From Rosa chinensis (taxonomy: Eukaryota > Streptophyta > Magnoliopsida > Rosales > Rosaceae): DNA of 64,000 nt. Below are positions 23,158 through 34,819 of this stretch, one piece after another; positions within the stretch are counted from its first letter, which is position 1, and every line of letters starts with the position of its first letter. The stretch lies in contig NC_037091.1 of the NCBI RefSeq assembly GCF_002994745.2, positions 23,441,789-23,505,788 of the forward strand. The letters are read 5' to 3'. Both the position numbers and the translations under genes were made by a program. Below the pieces are notes generated by a model. It was not told the DNA's origin, searched no databases, and was given only the letters and a program-made list of their open reading frames with translations.

Positions 23158-23859
23158 TCACTGTAGAGATTCTGCAGTGTTGTCCTTGCCCCCCCCCCCC
23201 CCCAGTCTCTCAAAGACCGAGGATTTGATATCTGGTTCCTCGCGAAACAACCTGCGCCTGACATGTGGCTGCTTAGTTGGTGAGCTTGCCTTCCTAGCTG
23301 GCGGAGGTGTTCGCTCTTTAGTGATCCTGCAGAAAATACTAGGCTTAGGGGCCCTTGACTCCGAGCGTGCTTGCTTCTGAAAACTGCGGGGAGCCACCAA
23401 TGGCTTAGCGGCTAATGCCTCCATCTCCTTCTGATATTGCTTAGGAGATTTGACCAGTTGCGAAGGTTTGATTAGACCCTGATCCAGAGCCTCCAATGCT
23501 CGCTTGGCTTCTCCAAACCTGCGCTGCAGCTTTCTTTTCTTGGAAGGGCTGATCTCCACTGCTTTCCCCTTCGCTCTGGTATACCACTTGCCTTCCTTGA
23601 TGCAAGACGTTGAAGAAGGTGGAATGTACGGTTTGGTCAAGACCTCCTTATGTTCATTCCTAGCCTTGTCATTTTTCTTCTGATCTGCTGCAGCTGCCTT
23701 CAGCTTTGTGAACAAGTTGGAGTCCCTTAGGGATGACGGTGACTCAATTTTGTCTCTTGGTCTTGGGCTCGAAGGTTGATAATTTCGCGACGGTGAGGCC
23801 CACTGGATTGGCGGGAATGAACCGAAACGAAATGTCTGCTCGACCTCTTCATGTGACAC
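23158..23859 (-). pseudogene. Gag-protease linker of the first Tat element
   Basis: A 233-codon frame, basic and serine/proline-rich, with the recurring Tat features KPYIPPSSTSC, a helical KLQRRFGEAKRALEAL stretch, and PARKASSPTKQPHVRRRLF near the end. It ends at a run of C (about 23190-23203, poly-G on the minus strand), a likely place for a slippage error. No enzymatic motif; family known, function unknown. Confidence 0.65.
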
Positions 23860-24000
23860 TTGGATGCCACATTCCTGTTTGCATCACAAACAAAGGACGA
23901 TTAGTGAGGCTTCGCTGACCGGTCTGGCCTTCCTTTTCCCCGAGACCTCGTTTTTATTTTCTTCTTTTCCCCTGGTGGGCAAGTCTAGGGTTGGTTTCCT

Positions 24001-26381
24001 TTAGTTCTGCTTAGGCCAGTTCACATCAACCATGTTGACTCCGGTGTCGGAAAAAGGGTTCAGATCTACAAGCGCTACCGCGGTCACTGGAGCTTCCACC
24101 TGCAAACTACCATTATTGAGCCATACCTGAATCTGATCCTTCAGTTTCACACAATCAACTGTGTTATGATTCCACAAGTTATGGAATTTGGAGTACTTTT
24201 TACCCTTTAGCTGATCTGGATGAGGAAAAGGTCCAAAGTTTGTCTTCACCATCTTCGTGGTGATCATCTCATCTAAAATCTCATGTGCCTTATTGGCATC
24301 ATATGTATACGTCGCGAATTCAGGTTTGGTGAAAGCCACAGATTTGAGTTTGACAGGTTCCTTGGATATCTTCAGTTGTTTCAAGCCTGTGTTCTTCCTT
24401 CCTGTCAGCTCAAAAGCAGAGACACCATTCTCCTCTTCCTCTTCTTCATCCTGGAACATTTCTTTACTAGGACAGTGGTAGTAGGGATCATAAGTATTCG
24501 GCTGGTAGCTCAGCGCTGCTACTGTGTGGTGTTTGCCTGGCACATATGTCCCTTTGGACGCATTTTTCCTAGCGTCAGTTTCTCTGAGGAGATGCTCGAA
24601 GCTATCGACCTCTGTGATAAGCTCTCCCATTGACTGAATCATGCTGCCATGTTGTTTCTTTCGTTGGCGCGGCCCCAGACCTTTGATTTCCAGTTTAACC
24701 TACTCCATTTCAGGCAATATCATGCTCAATTTGGCCTTCTGGATCTGAAAGCGTTGGAGATAAGAGAAAGCGGACACGATGGGCTGTTGGGCCATCTGGG
24801 TGCGAGATGCTAAGTCAACTTCCGGTTTAATAGCTCCAAAAGTCTCTCGAAAGAGCTTCTCCATGGCTGGCCAATCAATCACTGACCCTGGTCGCAGTTT
24901 AGAAAATCATCTAAAAGCCGCGCCGGACAAAGAAGTGCCAAAGATCCTACACTTGAGGACATCATTGTTCTGGTACTGGCCGCATTGTACCATAAACCTG
25001 GCCAAATGGGTTACCGCGTCCTCAGTATCCTCTCCTGAAAAAGTAGAGAATATGATATTTTTATAGCCTCTGGGAAAAGGCGCGAGCATTATATGCGGCG
25101 GGAACGGTCCCTCATAGACCCCATCTAGGTGGGCCCTAGGATTAGCCAGCCTGATCATCTCCTCAACCTCTTCCCGTCTCACATAGCCCGGATGAAGGGG
25201 AGGTGTTGCCACGTTCTGGTGGGTATTCTGCAGGGGTATAGCCTGGCTGGCAGTCACTGTTCCTTCTCCGAGGCGAATGGTCTGAGGATTAGCAGATTGC
25301 TGAAGAGTTACCGCTGACATGGGTACATCCTTTACCAGGGTTGTTCTCTTGACCGGGTTGCTTGTCTGATCAATGCCATAGTAATTGTCTGGGAGTTCAT
25401 GATAAACATTCTCCACCCCATCGCTGTCGTACTGAGTAAACACAACAGGATCGTCAGGAGTATCATCACCAGTTTTCCGAATCTTATCCTTTTGCGGGGC
25501 CGGCGAAGTGGACTTGTTTCCGCCGAACACCAAGGCTCTTTCCTTATTCTTGGTTGACGCGGCAGTAGCCGTTGCAGATGGAGTGGCCGTAATGCTGCTC
25601 GCCTTCTCCCGAGCATTTGTGGTATATATTTACCAGAACCAGAGGGCTGACCAAGTGACCCGAGGATGACATTAGGATCCCCTAAAGCTTTGTTCAATAC
25701 CTCTTTTGCCTGGTTCAACTCGGCTCTCTGCATGGCGATCTCTGTTGCAAGTTTAGAACCATCCTTACAAAGACCTGCCAAATCTGACACGATCTGCTTG
25801 GCTTGGCTCGCGATAGCTTCCATGACTTCCTTTTGGTGCTGACTATGCTCATTAGCAATACCTCTGGCATGGGCCCTTATTGCATTCTCAGATCGTGCAA
25901 TTTGTTGCTTAGTATCCTCAGCACGCTGGGTAATGCGCTGATCTAGTTTGCGTATGAGCTGGTCTGTCCTTGCGATTTCCCTGTCAAAGTCAGCAGCTAC
26001 CTTTTTAAGATGTGTCTCGTTATTCTCCATGATGATCACGAGCTTTTCCTCGAAGGTCGCTCCCTCTGGAATAGGCTTCGGAACGAAAGCCTCTCTTTCT
26101 TCACTTTCCGCAGCATTGGAGACAACGATAGTGTTAACAGGCTCACTTGCCTGGTTAGTAGTGACATTCTGACCCTTAGTAGCGGGCGGGTGATTCTCTC
26201 CCTGCTCAGTCGACATGTCGGGTGATTGGGGGTGAGAAAACCTTTGAGTCACTTGTTCCTCAGAAAGACCACGATAGTCCGCGCGAGAATGTGGTCTGTA
26301 ACTGGAGGTCTTATGCTTTGAGCAGTTAGCGTAAACCTTTTGGTAAGGGTTTTCGCTTGACTTCCCAATGGTTACGTTCAC
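24001..26381 (-). pseudogene. gag of the first Tat element, broken
   Basis: The likeliest start is the ATG at 26216 (MSTEQGE), about 200 bases inside the 5' LTR. The N-terminal part has a long coiled coil with heptads rich in K, E, Q and R (about 26070-25700). The capsid-like part lies at 25533-24907 (GYKNIIFSTFSGEDTEDAV, ending GTSLSGAAFR) and 24882-24700 (VIDWPAMEKLFRETFGA). The C-terminal part (24642-24001) has KFHNLWNHNTVDCVKLKDQI, a degenerate zinc finger of Tat gag. Breaks occur near 25600, at 24907, near 24890 and near 24700. Gag would have formed the particle shell. Confidence 0.75.
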
Positions 26382-26401
26382 GAAGAAACGCTATGCACAT
26401 G

Positions 26402-26421
26402 TCCCACTGGGCGTGCCAAAA
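26402..26421 (-). promoter_or_regulatory. Primer binding site of the first Tat element
   Basis: The minus strand reads TTTTGGCACGCCCAGTGGGA directly after the 5' LTR. It resembles the TGGCGC...GTGGGA primer sites of Tat elements, with A for G within the core. Confidence 0.65.
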
Positions 26422-27175
26422 TGTTTGATTCCAAAACCAGTTGGCTTGCAAACTGTCTCTTTTGCTGATGTGATTGCGCAGGCGTGTCAGCATCGTGGGG
26501 AGCAGTCGTCGGGGAATCCCTTGACCTGACTTCTTCTTGAGCTCTGTGGACGGGGAGAGCACCAACCTCGTCACAGGGTTCTTTTCTTTCCTTTCGGAAA
26601 AGGATTTTTTGCCTTACGGGTAAGGGCTTTGGTTGTGATCTCTTCGCGACACCGAATCGAGACTCAAACGTTGCAGGTTGAGCAGAGCAATCACTGAGAA
26701 GTTTGGAGAAAGCACGGGTTTTGCTAAAGCGTGACTTTAGCTTCTTTGGGTTGCGAGGGCATTACCCTTGCTTCGCTGATAGTATCGGTGGCAGTAGCAC
26801 TAGTAGTCGGCTCTTGGAGAGACTAGGACTAGAAGTACGGTCGCCGGGTTTTCAACTAAGTTGAAGGTATGCTCCGGGGAGGCTTTGATAATCTGTGCGA
26901 TTAGTTGATTTGAGAGTTGTCTTTAATCCGTCCTTGAAACCTGGTATTTATACTTAGGATTTCGACCGTTCCTTGCCGTAGAAGGATTATTGATTGAAGT
27001 TTCCTATTCAATCTCCGCTACTTGACTCCAATAAGGGCTCATTTTCCTTATGGATTACGGAATGAGTGAAGCTGTAACCCAAATCCAAGTAGGCTTATTT
27101 TTGGGCCGCAGGTATCGGCCCGCTATGCTAAATTCACTTAAAGGATCTCGCCAAAATTACTTTTGGGCTCAAACA
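26422..27175 (-). repeat. 5' LTR of the first Tat element
   Basis: 754 bp. On the minus strand it starts TGTTTGAGCC and ends GGAATCAAACA. A TATA-like TATAAATA lies on the minus strand at 26945-26952 and would drive the element's RNA. It matches 12881-13629. Confidence 0.9.
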
Positions 27176-27667
27176 AAATCAATGGATATGAAATCAACAG
27201 TACATATTCTCCAGGGCAGAGAGATGCATTAAGTATTTGACTGGTTACTAGACAACTCCCGACTCTCTTCAAGTGCTTACTTTCACGTTTCCATTTTATG
27301 TGAAAAAATAGACATACTTGATTGCTATCTCGGGCATATTTGGATAGTTATTTTTATGAATAGTTTTGTTAAAACTTATTATTAGGATGATTATGGGGTT
27401 GCTGTCGGTAATCAACTAGATTGATACGTTGGTTTGTTCATATCTAGAGAGTAGAAACTGCAAGGAAAAGGGTGTTCTGTCTTGCTTGAAAGGCAGGGCC
27501 CTATTGAGAATGACTATTGTCTTTTTCCGAGTACTTCTGCGACCTAAATTGATTGACATTTATTAGTGTAGACCCAATACTCGCACTGGTTGTGTGGAAA
27601 AACTGGAATAGTAATGGTACCTACATATGAGAATGCAAAGACTTCAACAATTCCAGGTAGCTTGACC
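27176..27667 (+). promoter_or_regulatory. Upstream region of the GLR gene
   Basis: About 490 bp between the Tat LTR and the proposed start codon. It has short AT-rich stretches but no clear TATA box in a fixed place. The Tat insertion thus lies close to the presumed promoter and may have removed part of it. Confidence 0.4.
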
Positions 27668-30600
27668 ATGGCAAACCAGAAGCATTTCCTCTGGTTCATC
27701 TTCATTGTTATGTTCATCCCAGGGATCGAGCCTTCAACGACGAAAGAGGTGATACGAGTACTAGTCGGAGTTGTTCTTAACTTAAAGTCCTCAGTGGGGG
27801 CTATGGCAGAGAACTGCATGACCATGGCACTTGATGATTTTTATGCTAAGCATGCTCATATCAAACAAGGCTTTCCCTTCTCACCAGCGATTCAAAGAAT
27901 GATGTTGTTTCAGCAGCAGTTGAAGGTAACACACAAACCCTCTGTTCTCTGCAGCTATATATTTTCGGTCGAATACACGACTTTTATTTTTATCTATGAG
28001 GTAATATATTTCTCTCATCGATCTATTGAAACAGCACAGCACTTGATAAACATCGAAAGAGTGAGCGTCATTATCGGACCTCAAAGTTCAGCAGAAGCAA
28101 AGTTTGTGATAGAGCTGGGAAGAAGGAATCATGTTCCGATTATTTCGTTTTCTGCCACTAGTCCTTCTCTTTCTCCATCTAATAGCTCATTTTTCATTCG
28201 GACGGCTTTTAGTGACTCTGCTCAAGTAGAAGCCATAGCTGCCATTGTCGGAGCTTATAGTTGGTTGGAAGTTGTTCTCATCTATGAAGACACGGAGTAT
28301 GGAAATAGCTTAATTCCATTTTTGGTAGACGCTTTCCAGAAAGTTGGAGCTCGAGTACCTCATAGAAGTGTCATTCCTCCTCATTATAATGACAGAGAAA
28401 TTTTAAAGGAGCTTAACCACTTGAAATCAACTCGAGCAAGAATATTTTTGGTCCATATGACTGCTTTCCTCGGGTCCAAATTGTTTTTACTGGCAAATAA
28501 GGCAGGGATGATGACCGAAGGGTATGGATGGATTGTTACGGAAGGGTTATCAACTTTATTAGATCCTGTGGGTTCAAGAACCATGGACTCAATGCAAGGT
28601 GTAGTGGGAGTAAGGCCATATATACCAATGTCAAAAGAACTTGAAGACTTGGTGTTGCGAATGAAAAGATCAAGCAAGATTACTGGTGTAAACCTCTTTG
28701 GGTTATGGGCATATGATACAGTTTGGGCATTAGCAATGGCAGTGGAGAAGGTTGGAATAGCAAGCAGAGTTGATCCTGCAAGTTTGGGAACTGGTCAGAA
28801 TCTTCTTGAAGCTATCCTAGATTTAAAATTTGAAAACCTCAGTGGGAATTTCCGGTTGGTTAAGGGACAGTTGGAAGCTTCAACCTTTGAGGTATTTAAT
28901 GTGATTGGAGGAAAAGAAAGAATAATTGGATATTGGAACCAGAAGAAAGGACTTTCCCGAAAGCTGAATGGAGCAGCAGACTTGGATAAAAGGAAGACAC
29001 TCGAGAAACCAATCTGGCCAGGGTACACTACAGACATCCCTCCAACAAAGAAATTGAAGATTGGAGTTCCCTTGAAACAGGGTTTTAATGAATTCCTAAA
29101 ATTCGAAAACAACCACCATATATTCTTTGCTGATATATTCTTTGCTGCAGTAAAGCAACTGCCATTTTCCCTTTCATATGAGTTTTCTAACTTTTTGGGG
29201 ACTTATGATGAACTTCTTTATCAAATTTATCTTCAGGCAAGTTTTAATTACAAACTACTGAGTTAATTAACGATATTAATCATGTCTGTCTACCACTCAT
29301 ACTCCTTTATTTTTTGGTTAATGTCTCTTATTATTATTTTTTTTTTTCATGAGTTGAAATGCAGAAATATGACGCTGTGGTGGGAGACACAACAATTGTG
29401 GCTAATCGCTCAATATATGTAGATTTTACGTTGCCATACTCTGAATCAGGAGTTTCCATGATAGTTTTGACAGAAGACAGTGAGAGCAATAGTCTTTGGA
29501 TTTTCTTGAAGCCACTAAGCTTGGGTCTTTGGTTGACAACCGGCATAGCCTTCATATTAACAGGTTTTGTAATATGGGTTCTTGAGCACCGCGAAAACAC
29601 TGAGTTCAGAGGTCCTCCACAGCAACAACTGGGCATGATATTCTGGTTCTCCTTTTCAACCCTCGTCTTTGCACACAGTAAGTTCTCTTGTCGTTGGCAA
29701 GCATATATTTCGATCTTTGAGTTTTTCTCAACAAGCTCAAATTAGAATATTTGATTGAACATGATAATTTAACGATGTATACTGATTAAGATCAATGCTA
29801 TTTCTGATGTCATAGGAGAGAAAGTGGTGAACAATTGGTCAAGGTTTGTGCTGATTGTATGGGTTTTTGTGGTGCTGATCCTAACACAGAGTTACACTGC
29901 AAGCTTAGCCTCAATGTTAACAGTACAGAAGTTGCAGCCTGCATTCACTGATATAAAAGAGATACAAAGAAATGGTTACAAAGTAGGATATCAAAATGGT
30001 TCCTTTATTAAAGGGTTTCTCATAGAACATTTAAATTTTGATGTGACCAAGCTGGTGCCATTGGAAACCATTTCGGATTATCATAACGCACTGTCTAGAG
30101 GAAACAAGAATGGAGTTGCTGCCATTTTAGATGAAGTCCCTTACCTCAAGTTGTTTCTTAAAGCGAAATGTTCCAAGTACACCATGGTTGGGCCAACCTA
30201 CAAAACTGATGGATTTGGCTTTGTGAGTTATATCTTAATTTGCTTGGATTTATATTTTCATGTTAGATAACTTTACCAATAAACTAAACATGATATGTAC
30301 AGTAATGTTAAATGTTTCCGTTGTTTTAGTTTATTAATATGCCTTCTTACATAACAGGCCTTCCCAATACGATCCCCGCTGGTATCCTACATGTCGAGGG
30401 CAATCTTGAACGTGACTCAAGATAAAAATACTTACTTTGATTACTTTGATAACAAACCAGCCTGTGAGGATCAAACTGCCAAAATTTCATCAGAGGGTCC
30501 AAGTCTTGGTGTCTACAGCTTCGGAGGCCTCTTCATCATCGCTGGTGTGGCCTCCATGGTTGCTCTTTTGATGTACATGTATCACTTCCTTTGCTCTCAT

Positions 30601-30891
30601 TGGCCAGCGTTGCGAACTGAGAGCACATTTTGGGAGAAATTGGTTGAAGTGGCAAAGCATTTTGACAAGAAAGATCTCACTTCACATCAGTTTAAGCGAA
30701 GAGAATCAAGAGTACATGCTTCAGACACTCCTGATGAAGGTCTAGCAGCTCCACCTGGTGCTAATGATATGCAAAACAACTCAGCAGGAACTCACATAAC
30801 AGTGGAAAACAATCTTGGACATGATGAAAATGAAAATCTTTCATCAGGGCATACGGATTCATCTATGCCTGTACTCGACTCATCATCATAA
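27668..30891 (+). CDS. GLR2: Glutamate receptor-like channel (GLR2-type), damaged
   Basis: Plant GLRs are ligand-gated cation channels of the plasma membrane. Proposed exons: 27668-27925, 28035-29236, 29365-29677, 29816-30222, 30358-30891 (about 904 codons, a usual GLR length). The ATG at 27668 begins a signal peptide (NQKHFLWFIFIVMFIPG). Exon 2 holds the bilobed N-terminal receptor domain (ERVSVIIGPQSS, PIISFSATSPSLS), then the first glutamate-binding lobe (KLKIGVPLKQGFNEF). Exon 3 has the second start of that domain, M1 (LWLTTGIAFILTGFVIWVLE) and the pore loop (LGMIFWFSFSTLVFAH). Exon 4 has M3 with SYTASLASMLTVQKL, and exon 5 has M4 near 30505-30590. Intron 2 has a GC donor (CAG/GCAAGT). 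Oddities: a missing T at 27859 relative to the second copy shifts the frame in exon 1. Two in-frame losses hit the ligand domain (SGFS region near 29118, and 7 codons near 30430). It may be a pseudogene. Confidence 0.8.
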
Positions 30892-30914
30892 GCTATATCA
30901 TTCATTTCTGTTGT

Positions 30915-30920
30915 AATAAA
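30915..30920 (+). terminator. Putative polyadenylation signal of the GLR gene
   Basis: AATAAA lies 24 bases after the stop codon, and the surrounding DNA is U/A-rich as in plant 3' ends. It may be used, but a longer 3' UTR would run into the CACTA element at 30987. Confidence 0.4.
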
Positions 30921-30986
30921 TTTAATGGAATTTTCTCAAATTCCTCTACTAATGTATTCTGCCCAAGTGTTTTGAACCATTGGCCA

Positions 30987-31135
30987 CACTACTAGAAATC
31001 TGTTCATAGACATCGCATGTTTTAAATCGGTCAGACTTGTACACGATGTAAAAACCTAATCTAACATCGTTTTACAAAAATACCGATTTAAATGTATATC
31101 ATTAACATCGGGTCTTAAAATGACCGGTGTTAAAA
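30987..31135 (+). repeat. Left TIR and subterminal repeats of CACTA 1
   Basis: Several copies of ACATCG or its complement CGATGT in about 150 bp. CACTA subterminal repeats are transposase binding sites in known elements; binding is inferred here. Confidence 0.75.
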
Positions 31136-32258
31136 GTTTTGTTTGAAAATTTGCGGAAACCTATTTTTGCAAAACGCGCTAAGTGTTTTAAGTGAATTGA
31201 AGAAGCGGGTACTAAATCTAAAAACTTTCACACTTAGAAAAAAAAATTAAAGCCCGATCCCAAAAGTTGGACAGAAAACCCTAAGCTCTCGCGCGGCCTC
31301 CATCTCACTCGAACTCGCCTTCATTCTGAACTCACCCCAAACTGGATCTCCTCCCAAACCCTACCTCCATCTCCTCCCTTCCTTCCTTCATCTACGTCCT
31401 CAGCTTCTTCGGCATCAACTCCGTCCAGTCCGGCATCGACTCTGTCCAGTCCGTCCTCAGCTTATTCATCGAAGCATTTCTAAACAGCGCCGTTCCGTCT
31501 TAGCCTCTAGAATCGAAGCAAGAGAGCGGCGGCCAGTCGGCGAGACTCACTTCAGAGAACGACTCTGTTGTGGGATTCAAAGGATTTGCCTGTCGAAGGA
31601 TTCTAGGAGTCGCCGGTCGGAGACGAAGTAATCTTAGTGCGTATTGTTCTAGTTCTATATATGTAAATGATAGAGTCAATTTCAGTCGTTTTACTTGTTG
31701 ATGGTATCAGGCTTGTGGGAGATTTGTTGTGTTTATGAATAGGCTTCTCAGCTTATTCATAGCTTTTGTTCGTTCATATGGATTTGATTTCAGTCTTTTT
31801 AGCTCTTGATTGTTCGTTGTGGTTCATTGTTCTTCTTTAGCTTGTGAGTGATTGCATTTGGGGAGTTGAGCATCGACAAGCAGGTCATTTACTCGAGCCC
31901 CTCTTTTTATTTTTTGCTCTTCCATGTTTTCATTTGTGAAGTTTGTTTGATTTTGGGCGAAAACATAGAGGACCTACATAGATTTCCTGGCTTGTAGCCG
32001 TTGCAGCCTTAAACCGCTAAGTCGGGGTTTTAAGGCAAAAGAAACCCAACCTTGTCTAGAGGTTAGAGACGGCGGGACTGTGGCAGGAGACGAAGGGCTG
32101 CTCTGAAATTTCCGATTCCTCGAAATAAGATGGAGCAATAAGCAATGTCAAGCATTCCCCAAATTGCAGATAACTGAAATTTCAAAGCTTTCGTCTTCAA
32201 ATCTGATCTCAATCAGTAGAGAATTGGGGATTTGATTTTCCAATTTTGGGTGCGAAAA
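31136..32258. other. CACTA 1 interior, leader-like, no recognised gene
   Basis: CT-rich stretches and short repeats (TCCGTCCAGTCCGGCATCGA near 31420-31460), then AT-rich DNA. This looks like the 5' UTR and first intron of a captured gene or of the element's own transcript. No domain recognised. Confidence 0.4.
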
Positions 32259-32349
32259 GGTGGACCAGAAAGAGAAGATAAGGTCTCTTTGGAGCTGACA
32301 GAGGAGATTCTCCGAAGCATGGAAGTTGGGCTGGCTTTCAGGGACTACG
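32259..32349 (+). pseudogene. Captured exon, probably SWD2/WDR82-like WD40 protein
   Basis: Reads DKVSLELTEEILRSMEVGLA then FRDY and ends at a good donor (GACTAC/GTAATG). The sequence resembles the N-terminus of plant COMPASS-type WD40 proteins (S2L/WDR82), where T-E-E-I/V-x-R/K-S-M is followed by a V/A-F-K/R-D-F/Y motif. Only the first exon is present and no WD repeats follow. Recognition rests on a short segment. Confidence 0.45.
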
Positions 32350-33113
32350 TAATGGCTCTGTCTCTCTCTGTTTCTGATTTCTTTTAGCTCAATTGAATCA
32401 AAACCCTAATCTTTTTATTTCAAATGTTTTGTTTTGATTGTGAGGATGCTGGATTAAGCTGCTCATTTGTATGTGTTATTTGTACATATGTTTTGTTCTT
32501 TCATTATTTTAGCACTTTCTTTTGTCAACTGCAGGTTACTTGATAGAAAAGATTGAATTTGAAAATCTACTTCACAAAGCTTCAGTGTCTTTTTGTGCAA
32601 CTCGAGTTGCTTCTTCAGGTACTTTTCCTTTTCTCAGGTCATTTTAATTGAAAGCATATATGCTCAAAATTTGATTACATCTGCAGGTACCACTAATCTA
32701 GATTTGTTATTTGAACTGCTTGTATTTTTCTATATATCAGGTTTTTTTTAGTTTTAGATACTTTAGACCATTATATATGTTGAATACACATAACTACCAA
32801 GAACTTGGCTACTCCAGAAATGTCATACATAGTCCCAATTGTAATTTATAGTTGGATTTTTTATTTAATTTTAGATTATTTATTTACTTTTGAATTTTTG
32901 TAGGCCATGGCGGGTATTCGTATCTCTTGGAGCCTCTGTGCTGGTTGGGATTGATTACGAGTAAGTTTCTTCTGACCAAGTTTTATTTTGACATTTTTGG
33001 ACTAAGTTATGATCTTGTTTGGCCAACATTGTGATCTGTTTTGGGTGTTGCATTGTTATTGAGATGGGCACTTGCTCCCCGTTGGTTGTAGCAAGCTCGT
33101 TCAAGCTTCCATG

Positions 33114-34819
33114 TCGTTGATCCCCAGAACCACACTCACACTCACACTCACACTCCCCAGAACACTCCTCGCCCTTCGATCCTTCTCCTGCAAAATGTCA
33201 TCCGACCCGCCACTGTTGACTCACTCCCTCACTCTCCCGAGTCAACTCGCCGCCGAGCCCGTCCAGATCGTCGCCGCCCCCCACATCTCCTCCTCCCAGT
33301 TCAGGCCAGTCACGCTTTTCCCTTCCTTGTTCTTCAGAAAAGTCTAAAACTTCGGATATAAACTGAACCCAAGTATTCATAATGATGGTAAAACGTTGCA
33401 GGAGCGCTATTGATTCGTCTTTGTTTAAGCAGTGGCTGAAGAACATGGAGAGTGAAACTGGGATTCTACGCGACGGTTCTTTGGCTCTGAAACGAGTTCT
33501 AATTCAGGTGATCCAGTCCTTCTTTAAAGTGGTTGAATTGATTTGGTTTTGATAAGTTCTTAGTCTTGGAACTGATCAGTTGGGTTATAATAGGGTGTGG
33601 ATATGTTTGGAAAGAGGATTGGGTTTCTGAAGTTTGAAGCAGATGTGATTGATAAAGAAACAGGGGAAAAGGTATCTAGTCATATACATACTTGTCTTTT
33701 TTATTCTAATGGTATATTTTGGTGGCCATAGTTGTTGATTTGTTTGTTGTGAAACTAAAACAGATTTAGGTTCCAGGTATTGTGTTTGCACGCGGACCGG
33801 CTGTAGCTGTGCTTATACTTTTGGAATCGGAGGGCAAGGCTTATGCTATTCTTACTGAACAGGTAGCTCTTCATTTCATTTTGGTGTTTTAGAGTATCTG
33901 TTATGACATTATGATGCTTTACTTAAATCGGAAAATCATGTTCATCCTAATTCCTATATTATCACAAAAAGAAATTACGGCATTGTACTTCCATGTAATC
34001 AAACCCTATTAAAAATTGTTGCATATCGAAGGTTAGAGTACCTGTTGGAAGGATCATACTGGAGTTGCCTGCTGGAATGTTGGATGATGACAAGGGTGAT
34101 TTTCTCGGCACCGCAATCCGTGAGGTCTCTCTCTCTCTCTCAATATGTATATATGTATAATGCCATGTATATTTGCTGTGTCATATCTCTTTCTGCTTGT
34201 ATTTTGGAAAGTTCATGTAATCAGCTGAAAATTAATTTAGATTCAGCTTGTGTTTTGGTTATTAAAAAGATTATTGTTCCAATAATATATGATGGTTGCT
34301 TGAGCCAAAAAAGACGGGTGGTTGGTTATAGTTTATGGCTATCCATATCCATCATCACCACAAAACCATAAGCTTTTTAGTGATCAATAATATGCTTTTC
34401 CTCCGGCCCCTGTGTCTTGGAGAGTTTTATTACTTGTTTATATATTTTTCCTCTCTTTAACTTGGTACTGGTTTTCTCCTTTTTGTTTCGTCCTCAGAAA
34501 AACCAATCTAGTTTCTTTACAAGGTACTCTTGAGATTCATTACTGCTTGTTCTTGCTTATGCAAATATGCCTTGTTCAATACTCTTATTTTTCCTACTTG
34601 TCTTTGTATATTTCTATCGATCCTGAGTATGTTGCTTTTTAGAATCTTTTGAAATTTTATTTGTTTGACTGTTTTCTGCTTCTTTTGATAATCAACAGTC
34701 AAGTACTAAGTGTAAGATGCAAGTTTTACAACTTTAACCTAAAGCTAAGTTACATTATTCTTATTATAACACTCCAGGTGGAAGAAGAGACTGGCATATG
34801 CCTAAAACAAGAAGACTAA
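33114..34819 (+). pseudogene. NUDT14: Captured Nudix hydrolase gene (NUDT14-like ADP-sugar diphosphatase), truncated
   Basis: Plant NUDX14 hydrolyses ADP-sugars in plastids. Exons read here: about 33114-33302, 33402-33507, 33594-33671, 33770-33862, 34032-34124, 34778-34819, with phases that fit. They give a serine/threonine-rich leader (possible transit peptide), AIDSSLFKQWLKNM, GVDMFGKRIGFLKFEAD, VPGIVFARGPAVAVLILLES and the Nudix box ELPAGMLDDDKGDFLG followed by TAIREVEEETGI. The box has one extra residue before REV, as usual in this family. The reading stops at TAA (34817-34819) inside exon 6, so about a third of the protein is missing. Exon 1 has a weak GC-type donor. The parent gene must lie elsewhere. 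Confidence 0.8.

Larger units (their letters stand above)
12881..27175 (-). mobile_element. Tat-lineage Ty3/gypsy retrotransposon, full-length but decayed
   Basis: The two LTRs (12881-13629 and 26422-27175) are direct repeats of about 750 bp with TGTTTG ... CAAACA ends. On the minus strand the order is 5' LTR, primer site, gag, protease, reverse transcriptase, RNase H, second RNase H, integrase, a non-coding part, polypurine tract and 3' LTR. The additional archaeal-type RNase H, the large size (14.3 kb) and an opposite-strand spliced gene are hallmarks of the Tat lineage (Ogre, Retand, Grande relatives). Every coding region has frame breaks and the LTRs differ more than those of the other elements, so it is old. 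The flanking 5-mers (CCTCC left, AAATC right) do not match. Confidence 0.9.

Noticed and set aside
27544..27825. Minus-strand frame over the GLR start
   Set aside because: Antisense shadow of exon 1; the plus-strand signal peptide and domain order support GLR.
33072..33113. Start of the Nudix gene at the upstream ATG (33072 or 33064)
   Set aside because: The ATG at 33114 gives a transit-peptide-like leader in the right frame for the Nudix exons; the upstream choices add little or are out of frame.
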